Of a stretch of 64,000 bases of DNA, positions 42,301-51,194 are shown piece by piece. The notes under the pieces are model-generated. The model saw only the letters and a list, made by a program, of their open reading frames with translations, was not told the origin of the DNA and searched no databases. This DNA is from Blastobasis lacticolella. Taxonomy: Eukaryota; Arthropoda; Insecta; Lepidoptera; Blastobasidae. Location: the NCBI GenBank assembly GCA_905147135.1, contig LR990048.1:1410563-1474562 (forward strand), given 5' to 3'. Position 1 is the stretch's first letter. Each line of letters opens with the position of its first letter. The position numbers and the translations under genes are program-made.

Positions 42301-45300
42301 AATTTCTCCCCACATATCGTGTGATACATTTTTTCTATTTTGAGCCGAAATAACCTTCCAGGGTCAAAATAATCTGCTCATATTTTCCATCTTTGGTATA
42401 AAACCTAAGAGCATGAATTTTAGATGTTATATGCCTACCGCTTTTTATCTGGTGGCCCCACCGTGTAAAAGTGTAACCAAAAATTCCTTTTCCTGTTTCT
42501 GGCATGAGGGAGGATAATGCAGTTCTTGTTTGTCCAGTAGTCGTAGCTGACTACTGAGCTAACCAGATAACTTGTTTTCGAAAACTGCTGACTTAGAACA
42601 AACACATCACTCAATACTCAATACTCAAATGTTTATTGCTTATATCACCAATATATCATCAACCATAATCTCAAGACTGTACGGCCTCCATAAACCGTAC
42701 AAAACCTTTAAAATTGTAACTGCATTTTCTCCAACCTACATTTTTCCTTACTTGGCAAAAGTAGAAAACAAACATCACTCGATGACAAATCATGACATTC
42801 CGAAAGAATCACTTAATTTAAACCACCACAATTAGTCGTAGACATTAGTTTGTACACATACGTATTAATTTCCTTTAAAAACTGTTAACATTACCTTACA
42901 AAATAACGTATTTTAGCCAAAATACTAAATTTCACAAAATAAAAAATTTCATTCATTCGCTAAATGAATTCACACATTCAATCAATGATTCCCAACTCAG
43001 TGAAATGTCAAACTTTATCGATACGCCATATTTGTTTACTTTTTGTTACTTATGCCAAGTAACAAAAATGTACAATAAATCAGTTCATTTTTTCCTTGCG
43101 CCCTTCATATGACTTTCAACACTCGCGGGTGTATCAGACCTTCACCCCTACATTCCCAGGTGATGGATACCCTCACCCACTCGACAGTAACCGAACCCCT
43201 CCTCCCCCAGGTGGTTAAACCCCTCACCCGGCTGATAGTAACCGAATCCCTACTTCCTCCGCAACTTGCAATACTGTATCCAGGGGCGTAGCTACCGCCG
43301 TATCAGCCGTATCAATGATACGGGGCTCCCGGGCCACAGGGGCCCCCAGACGTGTGTGACCATAATTTTTTATCCATATTTTCGGTTAAACTCTTCTTTA
43401 CTTCTCGAGGAAAAAATGATTTAATAGATAATTTCAAACCCGCTTCGCCAAAATAATTACAGAAATTTTGATTTGATTAATTGTTAGTGAAGTTCATTTT
43501 ATTATACAATTTCATCACACCAGAATGTCAAAAATTTTGAGTTCGCCTGGCGCTATCGTCCGTTTACTTATTTTACGTTATTTTTTATTAAAATCGCGTT
43601 TTAAGGTATAAATTACAAAAATACTCATTAGCACCCCCCGTAGCGGTAACAACTAGGGGGCCCCTAGACAAAACGCTACTGACTGTATCTCAGACCCTCA
43701 CCCCCACGTTTCCACCCCCAGGTGGTGGAGCCGCTGACCCGTCTGGTGGTAACCGAGTCCCTCTCCGAGGAAGAGGTGTCTATGTGCCGCGCCGCGCTGC
43801 TGGCCATGGCCGCCATGGAGGCGCGCCGCGACCCGCCCGCCGCCGCCGCGCACCTCCCCACTGCTATGAGGTCAGTGAGGTCAACTAGGTAGTGCAAGTA
43901 TGCTAGAACGCGCTATCTACCCCACTGCCATGAGGTCAGTCGGGTCAACTAGGCGGTGCTGCAAGTATGAGGTCAGTGCGCTCTGAGCCTACTAGATGAC
44001 GCTGCAAGTATTCTAGATCGCGCTATCGATACCGCCTGTAAATTTTTAACGAAAAAAGAGGTTTGTTATGAGTTTGACGTATGTGTCTGTCTACAACGGA
44101 TTGACCGATTTGAATGCTGTTTTCTCTTTTTGAAAGCCAATTTAATGGAGTTGGTTTAGTTAAGAAAATATTTGAGCATAATATGTAAACTTGGTCGATC
44201 GGGTTATCCGACTTTTTCTGGCGGTTGTATCTGTCCACCTTCATCAGGTCAGTTTAGTTGGATAAGTACCCTAATACGTTTTGAAGTACACCAGTACAGA
44301 GTAACTTTATCATTACTTCTAGATTAGTTACTGATGACCTACAATCATGAAATTTTACAAGAAGTAAGGTCTTACGGCACAAGTAAAAGAAAAGAAAAGA
44401 AAACTGGTGATTGATATTATAACATAAAAATACATGTATATTTTATACTATATTTTTTGTACAATTTCCAATGAAAATTGTATTTGATTTTGCCCCACAA
44501 CCAAGACTATTTTGCTCGTAAACGTTAGGGAATTCGAAAATGTGTATAAAGCAAGTTTTATGTATATTTTTTTCGAGTTATACGAGAATGGATTTTTTTT
44601 ATTTAACACGGTCGTCTCTCGGGGTCGAAAACTGAACAAAGGTGAACAAAGGCCTCCTCCAACAAGCTCCATCTTTTTCTATTCTTAGCAGTTCGTATAC
44701 ACAGAGATTTACTGAAATCATCTATCCATCGTTTTGTTTGTCGACCTCTACTTATTATATCAAGAAGGCACAGATACTGGATTTGAGGCAGCGTTGACCT
44801 TCCGTCCAAGTTAAATTTGGCTGGATTACAGTCCCTTGACTAACAGTTCCTTCCTCCCCCAGGGGCAAATCGGGCCCCCGCCGCGAGGAGCAGTGGCGGC
44901 AAGCCTGGGCGGAGGCCGAGGCGCTGGTGCGAGCGCATGCGGCCGCGCCGGCGAGACGGGCGCTGCTAAGGGCGCTACTGGAGTGCCGCGGGACGCAGCC
45001 GCATCCTGCCGATGGTGAGTGCGGTTGGCGATGGCCAGTGGCGCATAACGGGGACGGGTGTGTCTTTGGGGGTGTTTAGCTTGGTCTAAAGCAAGTCGGA
45101 CCCCCCGCCGCGAACGGCAGTACCAGGAGCATGACTGGTTTTGGCGCGCCTTCGGGGATACCCAGCTTGCTCTAACACAAGGAGCAGTGTCGAGCCTGGG
45201 CGGAGGCCGAGGCGCTGGTGCGAGCGCATGCGGCCGCGCCGGCGAGACGGGCCTTGCTAAGAGCCCTACTGGAGTGCCGCGGGACGCAGCCGCATCCTGC

Positions 45301-48300
45301 CGATGGTGAGTGCGGTTGGCGATGGCCTGTGGCGCATAACGGGGACGGGTGTGTCTTTGGGGATGTCTAGCTTGCTCTAAAGCAAGTCGGGCCCCCGCCG
45401 CTCAGAACAGTGGCAGCAGCCGCATCATGCCGACGGTGAGTGCGGTGGGCGATGGCCTGTGGCGCATGACGGGGCTTGGTACGCCTTTGGGGGTATCTAG
45501 CTTGGTCGGTAAGTTGTGAGGAGCAGTGGCGGCAAGCCTGGGCGGAGGTCGAGGCGCTGGTGAGAGCGCACGCGGGGGCTTTACTGAGAGCTTTACTAGA
45601 GTGCCGCGGGGCACAGCCGCATCATGCTGATGGTGAGTGTGCTAGGCGACAGCTTGAAGCGCATAACGGAGTTTGGTGGGTATTTGGTGGGTATCTAGCT
45701 TGGTCGGTAAGTCAGGCCCCCGTCGCGAGGAGCCGACAGTGAGTGGCGTGGGCGCCAGCTTGCGGCGCATAACGGGGTGTGGTGCGCCTTTGGGGATGTC
45801 TAGCTGGCTCTAATGCAAATCGAAAGGGCTGGCAAAAATTTATAATGTAACACTTTTTTGTAAATGATTTATTTACGCGTACCTGTAATTGGAAAGGCAC
45901 TAACAAAAAGATTGTTATATCTTAGATTTAGATGTTAGATGAAGTGTACATCTGTTGGTAAACCAATAAAATTATATTGCTATCTTGTGCGCGACAGAGC
46001 TCGTCATGCTACGGGTGCAGGTCAGAGTCAAGTGGCCATAATTTCGGATTAATTTTCACCACTCCATCATGAAAAGGACATTAAAAAGAGCGTCGGTAGC
46101 CGAGCGGTTAGAGTATATGACTCGTCAGCCAGAGGTCCCGGGTTCGAATCCCGCTCCGGCCATGTACCAATGACTGTTTTCTGAGATATGTACTTTAGTT
46201 GAATACTAACCGATGCTCCTACGGTGAGGGAAAACATCGTAATGAAACCTGCACATTCAGGCGACTGGATGTGTAACCATGATCCAATCTGGTCAGGTTC
46301 CTCTGGTAGCGGGTAGCATGGAGGTCAGATGGCAGTCGCTCCACTGTAATTACCTGACCTGCCAAATCCTGGATCATGGTCAAGGCGGACCCCGGGCCCT
46401 CGTGCGCGAGATCACAAACGGGACATTAACGCTAAGATTTTTTTTTATCATGAAAAGGACGTTTTTGGTGGTAATCAAACCTCGCAGCAATAAGCGATTT
46501 TGTTTTTTTAGAGCTATTTTTTATATGCCGCGTCTGTGCTCGGTAGTCTATATAAAAAACGCACGCCCTCGCTAGTACATGCCTTAAACTCAACACTCCC
46601 AGGAAAAAATCATTTGCTCTCGTTTACGAGTCGGATATCATAATTAATTAACGCAATCTATTTATCTTTTTTCTTGTCCTACGAAAATAGCTAGAATGTG
46701 AAGTGATTAACTATCATAATGTCCATCATATCATAATTGTAATGTAATATCATCTTGTGGTCAAAATGATCCAATAATCAACATAATAGGCGATATACAC
46801 TCATTAGCAAAAATAACTAGTTACTTACCCAGCCGACGATATTTCCTAAACAACTCACGATAGAACTATGAAGTCAAACGAAGATTGAACTGGGTATTAT
46901 CATAGTAAAAAATGTTATATAGTGTAAAAAGAACTATACCTAAGAGAGGTAGGGCATAGCGGGGTATCCCGTTCGAATTGGAGCCGCCCGACTGGGAAGC
47001 ACCTCCACCTTACAGAATACCGCAGCTAAACAATACTCTTTTAAATAGTATTGTGTTTCTGCCGGTGAGTAAGGTTTCCAGTGCTCCAAGGGGTGAGAAT
47101 TTGGGGAACCGTGGCTTTGGCAGTGGAGGGGCATTTGCCTTTATGCTGCCAGAGTAACGTGTTATAGTGGTGGGCAACGCATTGGCGATACTCTCGGTGT
47201 TACTAATGTCTATAGGCAGTGGTGACCACTTTCAATCAGGTGGCCCGCTTGCCTGTTTGCCTACCGTATGACATAAAAAAAAGCCTTTTGGTCTATTAAG
47301 CCATACTTACCAGAGGGTCTAAAAAGGCCACATTAGCGTTTCATAATATGATTCATGTTAATTAGTCACAAACTTATCTGCAGCGTCGCTGTTGTTGATA
47401 TTGACATGCAGTTCGAAATGGCGTCACTTAGTTCCAGTATTGACCAGATCGGATCAGATCAGTTTGTTATATTAATCATAACATGAAACCCCAATGTGGC
47501 CATTTTAGACCCCCAGTTAATGAAACATCGTCATTGGTATAAGCGGCTAGCTATTTTTGCTTATGAGTGTACTAATCGATGGTAACAAATACATATCGGC
47601 CAGTTTCAACTTCTTATCTCCATTCTTATACATCTCACACCGCCGAATGTGTTATGTACTACCGGTATTTGACCGGCGCTGCCCGGCTCTGTCTGGTATT
47701 GTCGGACATTTCTGGCCAGTTTCGGCGTGGGGTGGGTATGCTGCGTTAAGGCGGCCGGCTGACACTTATCTGTCTCCTTCCTACTTTCCTGCCTTCTCCT
47801 TTTTGAAGATTGAAGGAGATATTTACTGTCATACCACAAACATTATTTTAAACACGGGATAAACATTTTTTTATTTTAATAGTAAAACAGCGTCACGAAA
47901 GAAGAGACTTGTCAAATGGCAGTGTAGGGAATTTCGCGCAGGTAATCGCATACAGCGCAAGTCGAACCACGTGACCCGCCAAGTCTCTTCTTATTTGACA
48001 CTAGCTATAACAGTTTAATAAACGCTTTGAGAATACTGTATTAAACATGTCATTGGATAGGTCGAAATATTTCGTTTTATACTTTTATTTTCTTAACCGA
48101 TGAAATTGCTATGACTTGTTTATAACCCTCAACGAAAAAAGAGGCATGCTCAAATACATTGGTCAAAAACTTGCGTTTAGTGAGTCATTGTCAAAATTGT
48201 TAAACACTGTTTGGGCGGATGTTTGACTTTCTTTACTGCATAACTATGTTCAGCAACTGTCTACCAAGACAACGTTTAACTTCGTGTCTTCTTTTCATCT

Positions 48301-48620
48301 CTAGTAACACTGAACGGCATTCATTCATCTCGGCCTCCTACTCAATAAAGAAATGTTGACTTCTATTTGTACGGTAAAACAACTCCACTATGATTCCAGG
48401 CGAATCCCGCGCGACAGTGATCCGGGCGACCACCGACTCACCCTTGTCGCCTGTCGGCTCCGGCAACGGGGCTTCAGAAATCTGGGCGCCTAGGAACGTC
48501 CTAGACGCCCTACTGGGAGCGCCTAGGCCGAACCGTAGGCCTGACTTCGCGGGGAGGATGGCCGCCGGCGGACGCCCGGCCACTTTGTATCAGCAGTTGC
48601 AGCAGGATGTCGAGGGGTAG
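33127..48620 (+). CDS. IntS13: Integrator complex subunit 13 (INTS13/Asunder), 13 coding exons
   Basis: Subunit of the Integrator complex, which processes snRNA 3' ends and attenuates transcription; it pairs with INTS14, and the fly homologue Asunder also affects dynein localisation (family knowledge). Coding exons: 33166-33381, 33697-33771, 34055-34200, 34516-34662, 34921-35014, 35802-35930, 36402-36512, 38573-38733, 39490-39630, 41083-41233, 43722-43870, 44863-45014, 48400-48620; 1893 nt, 630 residues plus stop. Every junction is AG/GT and in phase. The start at 33166 gives MFPTNHKTIFVLDHTPYFG, matching the family N-terminus; a 3' splice site at 33126 (TTTTACAG) shows a 5' UTR intron upstream. 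Conserved blocks: PISKSLWTCSVE-like (about 52-62), GRIICITSARDDDS (about 148-161), NFLLNGRSVTLEVPR (about 346-360), EGAGGRVTDYRIKEFGALMQ (about 396-415), HTAYWPLTISSTLIFNM (about 439-455) and a C-terminal DFAGRMAAGGRPATLYQQL. Shorter than the human protein (about 700 residues) in the linker before the C-terminus. Exons 8-12 are GC-rich and Ala/Arg/Gly-expanded. Confidence 0.95.
33697..33771 (+). CDS. IntS13: INTS13 exon 2
   Basis: Residues 73-97, VRFVVSDSAAHILNTWATTQ ... LTH. Acceptor ttcttcag, donor CAT|GTAAGT, phase 0/0. Confidence 0.93.
34055..34200 (+). CDS. IntS13: INTS13 exon 3
   Basis: Residues 98-146, ILNGLCLVGPVRRGAGGDVV ... ERLFQN. Acceptor cattacag, donor ACAG|GTACAG, phase 0 in, 2 out. 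Confidence 0.92.
34516..34662 (+). CDS. IntS13: INTS13 exon 4
   Basis: Residues 146-195: RGRIICITSARDDDSIRSLS, ending in a Ser-rich stretch. Acceptor cacttccag, donor CACC|GTAAGT, phase 2 in, 2 out. Confidence 0.93.
34921..35014 (+). CDS. IntS13: INTS13 exon 5
   Basis: Residues 195-226, SSLIVHYCHLVIINVTPEKA ... AITE. Acceptor attttgcag, donor GAG|GTAAGT, phase 2 in, 0 out. Confidence 0.93.
35068..35365. mobile_element. MITE with TA target duplication (Tc1/mariner-like)
   Basis: Ends AGGCTGCCTGTCCACCGGAG and its inverted counterpart CAGGTAGCCT form about 28-bp TIRs with few mismatches. They are flanked by TA on both sides (35066-35067 and 35366-35367). The interior repeats GGAGCGGAG/CTCCGCTCC motifs. 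Confidence 0.85.
35487..35690 (-). repeat. tRNA-headed SINE fragment
   Basis: The reverse complement matches the body of 46088-46447 (GTGACCTGATTGAACCATGG block, CAGTCACCTGAAT). Confidence 0.7.
35802..35930 (+). CDS. IntS13: INTS13 exon 6
   Basis: Residues 227-269: MGNGLMGVEVIVSRASNLAN, HYKLATTTVTGIPMK. Acceptor tgattttcag, donor AAG|GTACGT, phase 0/0. Confidence 0.94.
36070..36360. repeat. Repeat fragments in INTS13 intron 6
   Basis: 36085-36200 resembles the 52290/59480 repeat (ATGGACATATCAACACCAGG). 36205-36360 is a minus-strand SINE head; its reverse complement reads GATAGCCGAGTGGTTAAGAT with a tRNA-like B-box remnant. Confidence 0.65.
36402..36512 (+). CDS. IntS13: INTS13 exon 7
   Basis: Residues 270-306, EEQNASSSANYDVEIIHSAD ... 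EALES. Acceptor gacgacag, donor TCG|GTGAGA, phase 0/0. Confidence 0.93.
36603..36830 (+). mobile_element. MITE (GCTAGCACA family) nested in a short retroelement
   Basis: The outer repeat (GCTCCATCTTCACTTACCAC ... GGTGAGATATCGGTCAAATG) is split by about 155 bp (36633-36787) matching the MITE at 15368-15502. CAG borders both sides of the insert. Confidence 0.75.
36900..38572. other. INTS13 intron 7, AT-rich, no gene seen
   Basis: AT-rich with short CAAAATTGTAT-like recurrences at 37400-37740. Two direct copies of GTCCTTACGAAGTAA occur at about 38430 and 38518, just before exon 8. Confidence 0.5.
38573..38733 (+). CDS. IntS13: INTS13 exon 8
   Basis: Residues 307-360: VVLRWWTPRGAEGGAGGSGG, then SACLVNFLLNGRSVTLEVP. 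Acceptor tgtccccag, donor CCCAG|GTGAGA, phase 0 in, 2 out. The Gly-rich insert replaces family sequence. Confidence 0.95.
38741..38840 (+). pseudogene. Decayed copies of the 3' end of INTS13 exon 8
   Basis: 38743-38788 (CTTCCTGCTCGATGGATGCT CTATCACGCTGGAGATGC) parallels exon 8 from 38691. 38821-38837 repeats AGGTGCCCAGGTGAGCC, the exon end with its donor. Confidence 0.8.
39490..39630 (+). CDS. IntS13: INTS13 exon 9
   Basis: Residues 360-407: RKGGGRSASHVLAAQGGELW, LSEGAGGRVTDYR. Acceptor ctctccccag, donor TACCG|GTATTT, phase 2 in, 2 out. Confidence 0.94.
39645..39808 (-). mobile_element. Short non-autonomous Helitron, 14 bp after the exon 9 donor
   Basis: On the minus strand it begins TCTATACTAATATTATAAAG and ends GGGGCGGCTG-CTAG, with A and T flanking as expected for Helitron insertion. 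164 bp, no coding capacity. Confidence 0.8.
40041..40095 (+). pseudogene. Near-identical copy of the 3' end of INTS13 exon 9
   Basis: GACCGCCCGCACTGTCGGAG ... CGTTACCGACTACCGGTATG matches 39582-39636 with about three differences, including the donor. Confidence 0.9.
40261..40462 (-). mobile_element. Short Helitron, CACTACATAG family
   Basis: The minus strand starts TCACTACATAGTATAAAACA and ends GCGCCGGGTCCA-CTAG; flanked by A and T. Closely related to 56747-56949. Confidence 0.85.
40611..40996. mobile_element. MITE with perfect 24-bp TIRs
   Basis: Left TTCTGCCGTCATAAGAAAGA(GTAC) is an exact reverse complement of the right end. The paralogous segment at 41395-41405 lacks the insert (empty site). 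Confidence 0.9.
41083..41233 (+). CDS. IntS13: INTS13 exon 10
   Basis: Residues 407-457: RIKEFGALMQQNRLAPLRGP, HTAYWPLTISSTLIFNMGS. Acceptor ccccccag, donor AGT|GTGAGT, phase 2 in, 0 out. Confidence 0.94.
41459..41570 (+). mobile_element. MITE, AAGAAGAGACTTG family, copy 1
   Basis: The core 41472-41565 has inverted ends AAGAAGAGACTTG/CAAGTCTCTTCTT. Copy 2 lies in the opposite orientation at 47893-48004. Confidence 0.85.
41597..41995. mobile_element. MITE with 17-bp TIRs enclosing another repeat
   Basis: GGTTTACATTGGTCAAG at 41597-41613 and its exact inverse at 41979-41995. The interior 41640-41765 is a CAAACTTATCTGACC-family copy. Confidence 0.8.
41996..43130. other. INTS13 intron 10, no gene seen
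   Basis: AT-rich intron sequence; several open frames without recognisable domains. Confidence 0.5.
43133..43262 (+). pseudogene. Two decayed copies of the 5' edge of INTS13 exon 11
   Basis: TTCCCAGGTGATGGATACCC (43156-) and CCCCCAGGTGGTTAAACCCC (43204-) each reproduce the acceptor and first about 45 nt of exon 11 (GTGGTGGAGCCGCTGACCCG). The first also copies the preceding CAGACCCTCACCCC intron text. Confidence 0.8.
43722..43870 (+). CDS. IntS13: INTS13 exon 11
   Basis: Residues 458-507: VVEPLTRLVVTESLSEEEVS, then Ala-rich. Acceptor ccacccccag, donor ATGAG|GTCAGT, phase 0 in, 2 out. Confidence 0.94.
43871..44862. repeat. INTS13 intron 11
   Basis: 43905-44010 holds further short direct repeats of the exon 11 end/donor text (GCCATGAGGTCAGT at 43928, ATGAGGTCAGTGCG at 43968). 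44040-44230 is the ACGAAAAAAGAGG/GACCGATTTGAATGC dispersed repeat. Confidence 0.6.
44863..45014 (+). CDS. IntS13: INTS13 exon 12 (first unit of the array)
   Basis: Residues 507-558: RGKSGPRREEQWRQAWAEAE, ALVRAH, ALLRALLECRGTQPHPAD. Acceptor cctcccccag, donor GATG|GTGAGT, phase 2 in, 1 out, which fits exon 13. Length best matches the family (human has EQYRIMWNELETLVRAH here). Confidence 0.92.
45090..45800 (+). repeat. Tandem array of INTS13 exon 12 copies (units 2-5)
   Basis: Unit 2 (about 45091-45380) has exon-like 45184-45314. Unit 3 (45381-45509) lacks the exon middle. Unit 4 (45510-45705) has exon-like 45517-45634. Unit 5 (45706-45800) is a remnant. Units 2-4 each repeat CCGA(T/C)GGTGAGTG and the intron text GGCGCATAACGGGG and TCTAGCTTG. 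Confidence 0.9.
45517..45634 (+). CDS. Candidate alternative INTS13 exon 12 (array unit 4)
   Basis: Open frame CEEQWRQAWAEVEALVRAHA then LLRALLECRGAQPHHAD, ending at GATG|GTGAGT. A possible acceptor GGTAAG|T would join exon 11 in phase. Relative to the first unit it lacks five codons and has about ten synonymous versus four amino-acid-changing codon differences. The polypyrimidine tract is weak, so use is unproven. Confidence 0.35.
45801..46087. other. INTS13 intron 12, first part, no gene seen
   Basis: AT-rich sequence between the exon array and the SINE. Confidence 0.5.
46088..46447 (+). repeat. Full-length tRNA-derived SINE
   Basis: The tRNA-like head has an A box (TAGCCGAGCGGTT) and B box (GGTTCGAATCC), with GGCCATG after the tRNA part. 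The body has ACCGATGCTCCTACGGTGAG and GTAACCATGATCCAATCTGG; the 3' end is ACATTAACGCTAAGAT. Reference copy for the family in this window. Confidence 0.88.
46448..47892. repeat. INTS13 intron 12, middle, with repeat copies
   Basis: 47095-47285 is the GGAACCGTGGCTTTGGCAGT repeat. 47365-47485 is a CAAACTTATCTG-family copy. Otherwise unassigned. Confidence 0.6.
47893..48004 (-). mobile_element. MITE, AAGAAGAGACTTG family, copy 2
   Basis: Inverted relative to 41459-41570; the core is the same 94 bp length with matching interior (GCGCAGGTAATCGC). Confidence 0.85.
48400..48620 (+). CDS. IntS13: INTS13 exon 13 (last coding exon)
   Basis: Residues 558-630: GESRATVIRATTDSPLSPVG, NVLDALLGAPRPNRRPDFAG, GRPATLYQQLQQDVEG, stop TAG 48618. 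The C-terminal helix matches the family. Acceptor tgattccag, phase 1 in. Confidence 0.94.
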
Positions 48621-49300
48621 AGAGGATGGGTGATCTGGGCTATAGGGCCCGTCGAGTAGAAGGAAGTGTGTGAAAGGATGATACGTTTGTCATACATACA
48701 ACTATAGTCCAGTCTCGTTAAGAAAATAGTATGTAAAGTAGGTCAAAGTGGATGGAGAACCTCTCCCCTATATCGTGGATGTCCACGATAATATCATCAC
48801 GTCACAAATTATAAAAGCACCCATTTTCTTAACGCAAATGAACTATAATTTTATCTTTGTGTCTCGCACAGAAGGCAGGCAACCTCAACATACCCTGTTT
48901 AGAGTTTATATTTATACCAGTACATATTTATACGATTTGTGCATCGTGATGCCATCGGATCTGAAAACAATACGGACGTAATATCTCTAAAATCATGAAA
49001 GTAAAGCGTAAAAGCGCCCATTTGTGACACTGTCAGCGTGACAGCGCGAGACAAGTCAAACAAAATGGCGGCGGATAGTCTGACCTGTTGTATCTGTGTG
49101 AGTATGTAGGTCATGTACAACGAAAGAAACTGTCACGAAATTGTTGTACCTTGCATGTTTCACTTCACTGTAGTTTAGAATGGTGTCCGTATTTGTTTTA
49201 GGTCTTTGAGTAATGCTAGCTCATTTTATATTGGTGGTGTGGGTAGGTTGATGTGCTGCCTCTTGTACCTTAATAAACGACTGGCGTTTTTTTTACTTGA
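48621..49300 (+). promoter_or_regulatory. INTS13 3' UTR and candidate polyadenylation signal
   Basis: First clear AATAAA at 49272-49277 followed by a T-rich tract and GACGGGGGCTGT. The cleavage site is inferred. Confidence 0.4.
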
Positions 49301-50140
49301 CGGGGGCTGTAATATGATAGTAGGTATGATATAGCGTTTTGGAAGGGTTGTAGTGACTCAGGCGGTTTATCGTATCGTATCGAATTGGTTTTGTTCACGG
49401 AAGAATTTTGTCAAAATCATTTAGAAAGACAAAAAATTTTCGTACCTGTCAATCAGTCTGGCATTGACTTCGTACCTAGCAATAGATTGTGTTACAAGGG
49501 AGTAAAATGTAATATTTAAGGGGTGGGCGTTATTTTCAATCGAGAATGAAACGAAGGATTCTAAAGATTCATAATACGACGAAGCCTGATGAAAAAATAA
49601 TTTTATTTATGAACCATCTAATTTGTATCTACTTTTAACAAACCCTTTTTTCTAAATTGTTCCCAATTACAATAATTAAATACCAACTTACATCTTGCAC
49701 CGATTCAATTAAATTTTGTGGAACAATTTCCGAAAAAGTGGATTCTGAATTTGTTGAATTCTTTGAATTGAAATGTGCGAACGAACCTTAAAAAATTTAA
49801 GCATAAAAATGTCCGCCCATTTTTGTCTGTACGTATTTGACACTGTCACCACTACACTGGCGTGAAAAATCAATCAAAATGGCGGCAGATGGACAGATCT
49901 TGTGTATCTGTATGTACTTGGATAAGTATTACTCTGTTAGAATGATGGTGTAATACGTAAGTAAAACGATAGTGTAAAAAAGTAGGTCTGTACGTATTCG
50001 ACACTATCACCACTACACAGGCGTGACAGCGCGGTACAAAATCAAACAAAATGGCGGCAGATTGACAGACCTTGTGTATCTCTGTGTACTTGGACCATTG
50101 GGAGTATTACTCTGTTAAAATGATGGTGTAGTATTGTCGT
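49013..50140 (+). repeat. Three copies of a repeat containing CAAAATGGCGGC
   Basis: Copies at 49013-49115, 49817-49970 and 49985-50140 share TGACACTGTCA/ACCACTACAC, GGCGTGACAGCGCG, CAAAATGGCGGC and TTGTGTATCTGTGTGTACTTGG; the last two form a direct tandem. Confidence 0.8.
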
Positions 50141-50812
50141 TGATTGTATTTCATCAGCCTAGCGTCTGTCCTGGCTTATGCCAGGGGGCCTATCGCGCTA
50201 AATTTGAACGTATTTACCAGAACCAAACCCCAGCCGTTGTCGTATACCTATTGAAAAAGAATATACCGTGACCGTATACTCGTGATATACCTAGTGAAAA
50301 AGAAAAACGGCATGTGACAACGGGTGCGGTTTGATTTTGTTAAATGGAATAGAATAGAATACGTTTTTATTCATACACAAAAAACACTTCAACGGCTCAA
50401 AAATGCTTGAATCATTGGCCTCAATTAATACGTTCAAATTAAAACGGGCCCCCAGAGCCCGCTTTCCTACTTTTCTTTCTTACAGGGCTACGCTACTTCT
50501 AATAATGTAGCATAAAAATGAAACGAATAACTATACAATAGCTAAAATGTTTCTTTATTAATTTTAATACGTTTTTATAGTGTTATATTTAATGGACCAA
50601 TAGAACTAACACGGGAACTTCCACTGGTTCTAGTGCTAAGTGTATTGCCTCGCCTATTACATTGGGTTTGAATGAATCTATTTGTGTTCTCATGAATTAA
50701 TAGACATGAGTGTGCTAACTCCTGTCTAAAAATTCATGAGAACACATAAATGTTTATTCGAACCCATCTTAATGAGCATTGATGAGCTTGATTAATTTAT
50801 GGCCAGCAGCAG
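50141..50812. repeat. Intergenic, with a LINE 3'-end fragment
   Basis: 50342-50500 (AATGGAATAGAATAGAATAC, then TTTTTATTCATACAC) looks like the inverted 3' end of a CR1-type LINE with an ATTCT-repeat tail. Confidence 0.55.
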
Positions 50813-51095
50813 GGCCAGCACAAGTGTACTCTCACGCGCGGTAAGCGAGAAAATATGCGAGATAGATACTGCTATCTCTATAAAGGAACAAATGCTTTCT
50901 CGTGGCGCGAGCTACGTCGCGGGCACGGTTGTGCTAGCTATGCAGAAGTAGGTACGGAAGTGTTATGCAGAACTAGGTACGGAGGATATAGTTTAACTGT
51001 CGAAGCGAGAAAATATGCAAGATAGATACTACTATATCTATAAAGATACAAATGCTTTCTCGTGGCGCGAGCTAAGTCGCGGGCACAAGAACCGT
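50813..51095. mobile_element. GCTAGCACA-family MITE plus adjacent partial copy
   Basis: The complete copy 50813-50938 has ends GGCCAGCACAAG and TTGTGCTAGC. The partial copy 51001-51092 repeats GAAGCGAGAAAATATGCAAG to GCTAAGTCGCGGGCACA. Between them GCAGAANTAGGTACGGA occurs twice. Confidence 0.8.
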
Positions 51096-51194
51096 CCAAA
51101 AATGTTTGTTCCCGATGTAATTTATAAGGTTAAGAATGAAATGTAAATATACGTTTTTTATATTGCATCAATGGTTTGAATTAACTCATCGCCC

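Noticed and set aside
43260..43680. hAT-type element starting at CAGGGGCGTAGCTACCGCC
   Set aside because: A partial inverse (GTAGCGGTAAC...GGGGGCCCCTAG) is visible at the right, but the ends do not pair well enough to call an element.
45184..45314. Array unit 2 as a usable alternative INTS13 exon
   Set aside because: Although open, available acceptors (ACACAAG, ACCCAG) put it out of phase with exon 11 or run into TAA.
46088..46165. Possible tRNA gene (A and B boxes, cloverleaf-like ends)
   Set aside because: The sequence continues into a 360-bp body shared with several copies in the window, so it is the head of a SINE, not a functional tRNA gene.
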